Shown here piece by piece: positions 7,087 to 11,342 of a stretch of DNA of 11,342 nt (position 1 is the first letter of the stretch; every line of letters starts with the position of its first letter). The stretch is taken from contig JAHDHN010000013.1 in NCBI GenBank assembly GCA_020631295.1, positions 1 to 11,342 of the forward strand, read 5' to 3'. This stretch comes from Rickettsiales bacterium. GTDB lineage: Bacteria > Pseudomonadota > Alphaproteobacteria > Rickettsiales > UBA8987. The position numbers and the translations under genes are program-made. The notes under the pieces are model-generated. The model was not told where the DNA came from, did not search any database, and was given only the letters and a program-made list of their open reading frames with translations.

Positions 7087-7341
7087 GCACTTGAGGCGAG
7101 GCGTGGTGTATAAGCAGGATTTTGCGATGAGGCAAGTATAGAAGAGTCTATATAGTTATACTCCATTCTTTGAGTCTGATGTTCTCCCTACAGGCATCAG
7201 CACAGATGAAAACCTTAATATCACCGACATTCGGTCAGGTCTTAAGTGATTTTATCCCCCTTTACCCTCTATGGGCACGCATCTGCGTGGGGTTATACAG
7301 TTTAACCAGACTTTATAGCTCCCTGCATATACTGTTTTTAT
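7087..7341. other. Intergenic region between tRNA-Ser and the phosphatase gene
   Basis: Apart from the tRNA promoter candidate, I see only a small hairpin at 7276-7289 (CACGC...GCGTG) lying just past the phosphatase stop. It has no T-run, so a factor-independent terminator is not supported. No gene is evident. Confidence 0.4.
7107..7135 (-). promoter_or_regulatory. Candidate sigma-70 promoter of tRNA-Ser
   Basis: On the minus strand TTGCCT (7130-7135) and TATACA (7107-7112) are separated by 17 bases and end 20 bases before the tRNA 5' end. Each hexamer matches its consensus at four of six positions. Confidence 0.4.
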
Positions 7342-7947
7342 TTACGCACGTACATTCCAGCACTCTAGGGTCCAGCTGGTGCCGTCATGCTGCAGCACGC
7401 CGTAAGACGCGGTGCGTAATTTGGTGTTGCCCGCGGCAATCTCTGCATTATCACATAAGCCAGGTGCAAAGCGCGCCGTGCCGTTGCTGGTAATAATCAG
7501 CACTGTGTTGCCTGCATGTTTCTGCATAATCTCCGCTACCAGCGCCTGCCAGTCGGCTTGAATGTGCGCTACATCCACCGGCCAGTCTTGCGGCGGAATA
7601 TGGTTCTGTTCCCATTGTTGCAGTGCCGTTTCCCCAATCCGGGCAATCACCTCGGCTTCTGGCTTGCCTTCATCGGGTCCGTAATGCACCTCATTCAGGC
7701 GCGGATCAATCTGTTGTGCCAGACCAGGAAAGCCAAGTGTGCAGGTCTGTTGTGTGCGCTGCAGCGGGCTCACATATGCTTGAGTGATCTCCGGAAATTG
7801 CGCACGCAGGTGCGCGCCCAGCGTTGTTGCCTGTGCTTGCCCGCTTTGCGACAATGGTAAATCCGTGCCTGCGCCCACACGCAGCACCACATCTCCCTTG
7901 TCAAAAGTGTTGCCATGCCGTGCGATGATGAGGGTGGTGTGGGTCAT
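7342..7947 (-). CDS. Histidine phosphatase superfamily protein with Asn replacing the second His
   Basis: A 201-aa cytoplasmic protein of the phosphoglycerate mutase-like fold. ARHGNT at 9-14 carries the nucleophile His11 and Arg10. SPLQRTQQT at 60-68 supplies the second Arg (Arg64), and NEVHYGPDEG at 85-94 the acidic residue. Where the family has a second catalytic His (SHG), this protein reads ITSNGTARF, with Asn155. From memory, related alphaproteobacterial proteins also read TSNG-AR, so this may be a subfamily trait rather than decay. The substrate is unknown, and activity may be reduced or altered. The start is ATG 7945-7947; a GTG one codon upstream is adjacent to the stop of the preceding chelatase gene. 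The tight spacing indicates one transcript with the CbiX-like and icd genes. Confidence 0.8.
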   Translation of the reverse strand: MTHTTLIIARHGNTFDKGDVVLRVGAGTDLPLSQSGQAQATTLGAHLRAQFPEITQAYVSPLQRTQQTCTLGFPGLAQQIDPRLNEVHYGPDEGKPEAEVIARIGETALQQWEQNHIPPQDWPVDVAHIQADWQALVAEIMQKHAGNTVLIITSNGTARFAPGLCDNAEIAAGNTKLRTASYGVLQHDGTSWTLECWNVRA

Positions 7948-7950
7948 CAC

Positions 7951-8313
7951 TCACGCCACCTCTTCCACAATATGAGAAAGCGCCTCTATGATGCGCGGAT
8001 GTTTGCCGGCATAGTCTTGAATGGTGAGGGTAAGATGCGGGTGTTTCTCTTGTGCTTGTGTCACCGCATTTGGTACATCACGCACCACATGTTTGCCAGC
8101 TGCCAAGAAATAGGGCAGCACATCAATATGTGTGGTGCCTTGCTCAGCAAGCAGATCAATCGCTTCGCCAATCAGAGGATGGCACAGCTCCAAATAGGCA
8201 ATTTGCACTTGCTTGCCTGTGCGCTTTGCTAAAGATTTTGCGAGCATACGCATTTCTTCGTTCGACGCTTCACGGCGTGACCCATGCACGATGAACAAAA
8301 TGGCGTGCGACAT
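7951..8313 (-). CDS. cbiX: CbiX/SirB-type sirohydrochlorin chelatase-like protein (small single-domain form)
   Basis: A 120-aa protein with the hallmarks of short class II chelatases that insert Co, Ni or Fe into sirohydrochlorin, an intermediate of cobalamin, F430 and siroheme synthesis. IVHGSR contains metal-binding His10, AYLELCHP contains Glu42, and LPYFLAAGKHVVRDVP contains His75. The length fits the single-domain form, which is thought to act as a homodimer. It begins six bases after the icd stop and ends three bases before the phosphatase ATG, so the three genes form one unit. No other tetrapyrrole genes lie nearby, so the metal and pathway cannot be inferred from context. The ribosome site before the ATG is poor, and coupling to icd translation is likely. 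Confidence 0.85.
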   Translation of the reverse strand: MSHAILFIVHGSRREASNEEMRMLAKSLAKRTGKQVQIAYLELCHPLIGEAIDLLAEQGTTHIDVLPYFLAAGKHVVRDVPNAVTQAQEKHPHLTLTIQDYAGKHPRIIEALSHIVEEVA

Positions 8314-8319
8314 AGGTGA

Positions 8320-9525
8320 TTATATCCGTTCTGCCACAGCTGCGATGAAGCCTTCTGTGGTCAGGCCAGAAGCACCCACCATATCACGCGTGGCTTTGCC
8401 TTCTTTCATGCAATCATACATGGCAGCGCGCACGCGTGCGGTGAAAGCGGAAATAGCCTCCGCATTACCCTCAAAACTGGCTGCATGGTTGATGGCGCCC
8501 AGCAATGCATCTACCATGCCAAGCGGGTTAAGCGAGGTTTCCTTGCCGGCCAAATGATCCTTATATTGGTTTGCTACCGTGCCATGGCTGGCCTCAAATT
8601 CTTTAATCGGATTGCCATTGTCATCCTTACCCAGCAACACGGAGGAAATAAACCCAGGCGAGCGATGTACCTGGCTCATCAGATCGGTTAGCATGTCGCC
8701 ATCATAATTATGGCTTACCATGGCAAAATTGCCGTCTGTCCAGGCCACCATTTTCATGGTTGCAGCATCGGAAATAAGATGCGCTAGTTCGCCATGCGTA
8801 TCTTTCAGCAGGCCCGCCTTGGCGAAATCGTCCTTATAATGCGCATTGAACACCTCTTTGCAGATCTGCCAGAAGGATTCCTGCCATTTAAACACCGTCT
8901 TTTTGGTTACAATATAGGGTGTTTTTTTGGCCGCGAGCGCCCGGCGGAAGAAATGATGCGCCAGACCATCCACATTATCCAGCGGGTTGATGTAACTCAC
9001 CGCTGCATTTTGTGCGTTGGTCAGTTCACGCGCATCAATCACCACTGCCTCACTGCCATCTGCCGGCTCAAACACGCTTTTTAATGTGCCTTTGCCTACC
9101 AGCGCGTGTGCTGCGCCATATTCACCGCCCACCGCATGACGGTCAAACAGCACAGACTCTTTATAGCCCAGTGCAATGCCAGGAATTTGGATGGTATCAC
9201 GGCTGATGCTAATGCCGTTCCAGCCGCGGCGCATGGCGCCGTTGGGGCTGCCCCAGGCTTTCTTCAAACCCATGGATTTGCGTTGGGCTTCGGTGGGCGT
9301 TACAGTTGGCTCTTTAAAAATGGCCTTTAAGCGTTTGCCCGCCGCTACCACATCATGCAGCACTTGGTCTTCCGTATCATCGCGGTGCTTGGCAGACAGA
9401 TCAAACACCTCCCAGGCTGACATATCTGTATGCGGCGCAAACCAGCTGTCCAAAATCATGTCCATGGCCACGCGAGTCATTTCCTCGCCCTGTACATAGA
9501 CCATAGGAGGCAGTTGCAATGTCAT
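8320..9525 (-). CDS. icd: Isocitrate dehydrogenase, eukaryotic-type (dimeric) family, divergent
   Basis: A 401-aa enzyme expected to convert isocitrate to 2-oxoglutarate and CO2 in the citrate cycle. Substrate residues of the human/porcine-type enzyme are present: GSPNGAMR (Ser93, Asn95, Arg99), Arg109, DRHAVGGEY (Arg129, Tyr136). The metal-binding Asp residues are in LISDAAT (Asp253) and NYDGDMLTD (Asp275 and neighbours). The cofactor loop reads ASHGTVANQYK at 312-322 where NADP enzymes have AHGTVTRHYR. The Arg-His pair that holds the 2'-phosphate is thus Asn319-Gln320, which questions NADP specificity. The N-terminus (PPMVYVQGEEMTR) is also divergent. The start is supported by AAGGAA at 9531-9536. 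It is the first gene of the leftward unit with the CbiX-like and phosphatase genes. Confidence 0.88.
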   Translation of the reverse strand: MTLQLPPMVYVQGEEMTRVAMDMILDSWFAPHTDMSAWEVFDLSAKHRDDTEDQVLHDVVAAGKRLKAIFKEPTVTPTEAQRKSMGLKKAWGSPNGAMRRGWNGISISRDTIQIPGIALGYKESVLFDRHAVGGEYGAAHALVGKGTLKSVFEPADGSEAVVIDARELTNAQNAAVSYINPLDNVDGLAHHFFRRALAAKKTPYIVTKKTVFKWQESFWQICKEVFNAHYKDDFAKAGLLKDTHGELAHLISDAATMKMVAWTDGNFAMVSHNYDGDMLTDLMSQVHRSPGFISSVLLGKDDNGNPIKEFEASHGTVANQYKDHLAGKETSLNPLGMVDALLGAINHAASFEGNAEAISAFTARVRAAMYDCMKEGKATRDMVGASGLTTEGFIAAVAERI

Positions 9526-9550
9526 AACTATTTCCTTTTCACTATTTTAG

Positions 9551-9581
9551 CGTCATCCCACGGCTGGTCCGTGGGATCTCC
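9551..9581 (+). repeat. Dispersed-type hairpin repeat, left copy of an inverted pair
   Basis: A 31-base unit beginning CGTCAT and ending ATCTCC with an internal 9-pair hairpin (ATCCCACGG, loop of 5, CCGTGGGAT). It resembles the extragenic palindromic repeats common in bacterial genomes. Its partner at 9605-9635 is the same unit in the opposite orientation. Confidence 0.8.
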
Positions 9582-9604
9582 TTCCAATTGCTGTTTTCTT
9601 GTTA

Positions 9605-9635
9605 GGAGATTCCATGGATAAACCATGGAATGACG
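9605..9635 (-). repeat. Dispersed-type hairpin repeat, right copy of an inverted pair
   Basis: On the minus strand it matches the left copy at 24 of 31 positions. Three of the seven differences lie in the hairpin loop and four form two compensated stem pairs (C-G replaced by T-A). The pair sits between the pepA stop and the icd start and may also limit pepA readthrough. Confidence 0.8.
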
Positions 9636-9667
9636 TGGTAATTATTGATGTATAGAAGGCCAGCTTC

Positions 9668-11170
9668 TTACCCTTCGTAATGGTTGCGCACCAGCTGATC
9701 CAGTAGGCGTACGCCAAATCCACTGGCACCGGCTGGCACCACATCACTGGCTTTTTTCGCCCAGGCCATGCCAGCAATGTCCAAATGCGCCCATGGCACA
9801 TCATTCACAAAGCGCTGCAAGAATTGTGCGGCGGTGATGCTGCCAGCGCCCTTGGCATTGCCAATATTTTGCATGTCTGCCACTTTGGAATCAATCTGCT
9901 TGTCATATTCCGGGCCAAGCGGGAAGCGCCATAATTTCTCACCGCTTTGCTTGCCGGCCTCTTCCAGCCGTGCAGAAAGCTCATCATCATTCGAGAACAA
10001 GCCACCATGCTGGCTGCCAAGTGCCACCACAATCGCGCCGGTCAGCGTGGCAAGATTCACCATAAAACGTGGCTTAAAGCGGTCTTGCGTGTACCACAGC
10101 GCATCGGCCAGTACCAGGCGGCCTTCTGCATCTGTGTTTAACACTTCGATGGTTTGGCCAGACATGGAGGTGACAATATCACCCGGGCGTTGCGCTTGGC
10201 CGTCTGGCATATTTTCTACCAGGCCCACCACGCCAATGGCATTTACCTCTGCTTTACGTGCGGCAAGTGCATGCATTACGCCCACTACGGCGGCCGATCC
10301 GCCCATATCATATTTCATCTCATCCATATTAGCACTTGGTTTAAGCGAGATACCGCCCGTATCGAACGTGACACCCTTACCCACAAACGCGATCGGTTGT
10401 TTGCTGGCGGTTTTCGGTGCATTGTTCCACTGCATAATCACCAGCTTCGATTCACGGCGGCTGCCCAAGCCCACACCTAAGAGCGAGTGCATGCCCAGCT
10501 TGGCCATTTCTTTTTCACCTAAGATTTCTACCTTCACACCCAGCTTGGTCATTTCTTTGATGGTATCAGCGTAAGATTCCGGATGGAGCACGTTTGGTGG
10601 CTCGCTCACCACATTTCTGGCCAGCTCCACACCGCCCGCCACGCCTGCTAACGGGTCAAACCCCTTTTTGGCTTGGTTTGGGTTAGGGCAGGCAAATTCC
10701 AGCGTGTGTAAACTTGGTGTGTCTTTTTCCTTACGCTTGGTAAAATATTTACCGAAGTCATAGGCACGCAAGCGCGCGCCATAGCCCAAATGGGCTGCTT
10801 CAAAATCAGCCGAAAAACCACCGGCGCCGTCCATACAATAGACCGTAGCAGCATCAATACGCTCTGCATTTAACTTGGCTGTGATCTTGCCGCCCAGGCG
10901 CTGAATATCCAGTTCGGTATAATCTTCATCACCGTCTTTTTCTGTGCCAATCAGAATAATATGGCACACTTCTTTACTGTGGCAAATTACACTTTCTGTT
11001 TCCCCAAATTTCCCGGAAAAGCTGGATTTCTCCATGGCCACATCCACATGCTCCACCACGTCTTTGGGCAAACAAGCGCTGCTTTCTTTCAGTACACCTT
11101 TTGTGTTGCACAGCACCACAATATCCTTATGTGCGCCCTTGTCCTTTGCGGTAAATTGAATTTCTAACAT
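9668..11170 (-). CDS. pepA: Leucyl aminopeptidase (cytosol aminopeptidase, M17)
   Basis: A 500-aa M17 metallopeptidase that removes N-terminal residues, Leu in particular, from peptides in the cytosol, and in E. coli also binds DNA in ColE1 recombination and carAB control. Residues 1-170 form the variable N-terminal domain and 175-500 the catalytic domain. All metal and catalytic residues are present: GKGVTFDTGG (Lys265, Asp270), Lys277, KYDMGG (Asp288) and the signature NTDAEGRL at 345-352 (Asp347, Glu349, Arg351). The start is set at ATG 11168-11170 because AGGAGG lies eight bases upstream; the frame runs on 24 codons further but without a ribosome site. The gene is divergent from an lptF-like gene, as in E. 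coli and other proteobacteria. Confidence 0.96.
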   Translation of the reverse strand: MLEIQFTAKDKGAHKDIVVLCNTKGVLKESSACLPKDVVEHVDVAMEKSSFSGKFGETESVICHSKEVCHIILIGTEKDGDEDYTELDIQRLGGKITAKLNAERIDAATVYCMDGAGGFSADFEAAHLGYGARLRAYDFGKYFTKRKEKDTPSLHTLEFACPNPNQAKKGFDPLAGVAGGVELARNVVSEPPNVLHPESYADTIKEMTKLGVKVEILGEKEMAKLGMHSLLGVGLGSRRESKLVIMQWNNAPKTASKQPIAFVGKGVTFDTGGISLKPSANMDEMKYDMGGSAAVVGVMHALAARKAEVNAIGVVGLVENMPDGQAQRPGDIVTSMSGQTIEVLNTDAEGRLVLADALWYTQDRFKPRFMVNLATLTGAIVVALGSQHGGLFSNDDELSARLEEAGKQSGEKLWRFPLGPEYDKQIDSKVADMQNIGNAKGAGSITAAQFLQRFVNDVPWAHLDIAGMAWAKKASDVVPAGASGFGVRLLDQLVRNHYEG

Positions 11171-11177
11171 AGTGCAT

Positions 11178-11183
11178 GCCTCC
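11178..11183 (-). promoter_or_regulatory. Strong ribosome binding site that fixes the pepA start
   Basis: AGGAGG lies eight bases before ATG 11168-11170, which supports the 500-aa product over the 524-aa extension. Confidence 0.7.
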
Positions 11184-11210
11184 TTTTGCCCAAATGCATT
11201 TCTTGTGCAT

Positions 11211-11241
11211 GATACTATGCCTCTTTTACACCCGCTATGCA
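11211..11241 (-). promoter_or_regulatory. Possible pepA promoter in the pepA/lptF divergent region
   Basis: On the minus strand TTGCAT (11236-11241) is followed by 17 bases and CATAGT or, two bases further on, TAGTAT. These are weak matches to sigma-70 elements, in the 98-bp gap between the two divergent genes. Confidence 0.25.
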
Positions 11242-11268
11242 ACCTTGTATGAAACAGAAAACCCGATT

Positions 11269-11342
11269 ATGGCATTTGGTATGTTCAATACCTATCAGCG
11301 TTACATTTTTTGGCGGCTGGCCGCACCCTTTTTGCTGGTGGC
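11269..11342 (+). CDS. lptF: LptF-like LPS export permease, N-terminal fragment at window edge
   Basis: Only 24 codons are visible, from ATG 11269 to the edge. They read MFNTYQRYIFWRLAAPFLLV after a four-residue lead, the typical start of LptF/LptG inner-membrane permeases: a short amphipathic helix with RYI, then the first membrane segment with PFL. LptF and LptG with LptB move lipopolysaccharide from the inner membrane towards the outer membrane. Position divergent from pepA is the same as in E. coli, which supports LptF over LptG. ATG 11281 is an alternative start; neither has a clear ribosome site. Confidence 0.65.
   Translation, partial: MAFGMFNTYQRYIFWRLAAPFLLV

Noticed and set aside
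7276..7289. Terminator after the phosphatase gene
   Set aside because: The stem is only five or six pairs and no T-run follows in the direction of transcription.
7170..7493. Plus-strand open frame of 107 codons near the phosphatase gene
   Set aside because: Half lies antisense to the phosphatase gene, and the composition is not protein-like.
9768..10574. Long plus-strand open frame of 268 codons
   Set aside because: It is a shadow of pepA, whose catalytic motifs are unambiguous on the other strand.
1..11342. CRISPR array
   Set aside because: No set of regularly spaced direct repeats is visible anywhere in the window.

Overview
The window joins two kinds of DNA. The right third (about 7,000 to the end) is ordinary bacterial chromosome: a tRNA-Ser, a leftward block of isocitrate dehydrogenase, small CbiX-type chelatase and histidine phosphatase genes, then leucyl aminopeptidase (pepA) divergent from the first codons of an lptF-like gene. 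The pepA/lptF neighbourhood, the eukaryotic-type (dimeric) isocitrate dehydrogenase and the CtrA-like TTAA-N7-TTAA boxes on the left point to a Gram-negative alphaproteobacterium. I cannot place it more precisely. A sample line in the core (8401-8460) is 32/60 G+C, while one in the accessory part (6001-6060) is 18/60.

The left two thirds (1 to about 6,998) is accessory DNA. From the left edge come two leftward genes with no family I recognise: one cut by the window edge (at least 215 aa, disordered polar tail) and one of 934 aa. Their upstream regions share a CtrA-like box, a 17-19 bp box and many TGTCA words, so they look co-regulated. Next comes a tandem pair of plasmid-type ParB/RepB genes whose stop and start overlap by 4 bp. 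The upstream gene of the pair has lost its N-terminal half to a 716-bp IS1595-family (IS1016-like) element. On the other side of the element lies the C-terminal part of a SIR2-like gene, also lacking its 5' half. The element has good terminal inverted repeats but no matching target duplication, so this is a rearrangement scar, not a simple insertion. About 380 bp of apparently non-coding DNA follows before the 3' end of tRNA-Ser(GGA), a typical attachment site for integrating elements.

Other signals worth a second look are a perfect 19-bp inverted repeat inside the transposase gene; a pair of inverted 31-bp repeats between icd and pepA whose hairpin stems differ only by compensatory changes; an isocitrate dehydrogenase lacking the usual NADP 2'-phosphate contacts; and a histidine phosphatase with Asn where the second catalytic His normally sits. 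No complete new defence or mobile system is visible. The least explained material is the co-regulated orphan pair and the truncated SIR2-like gene.
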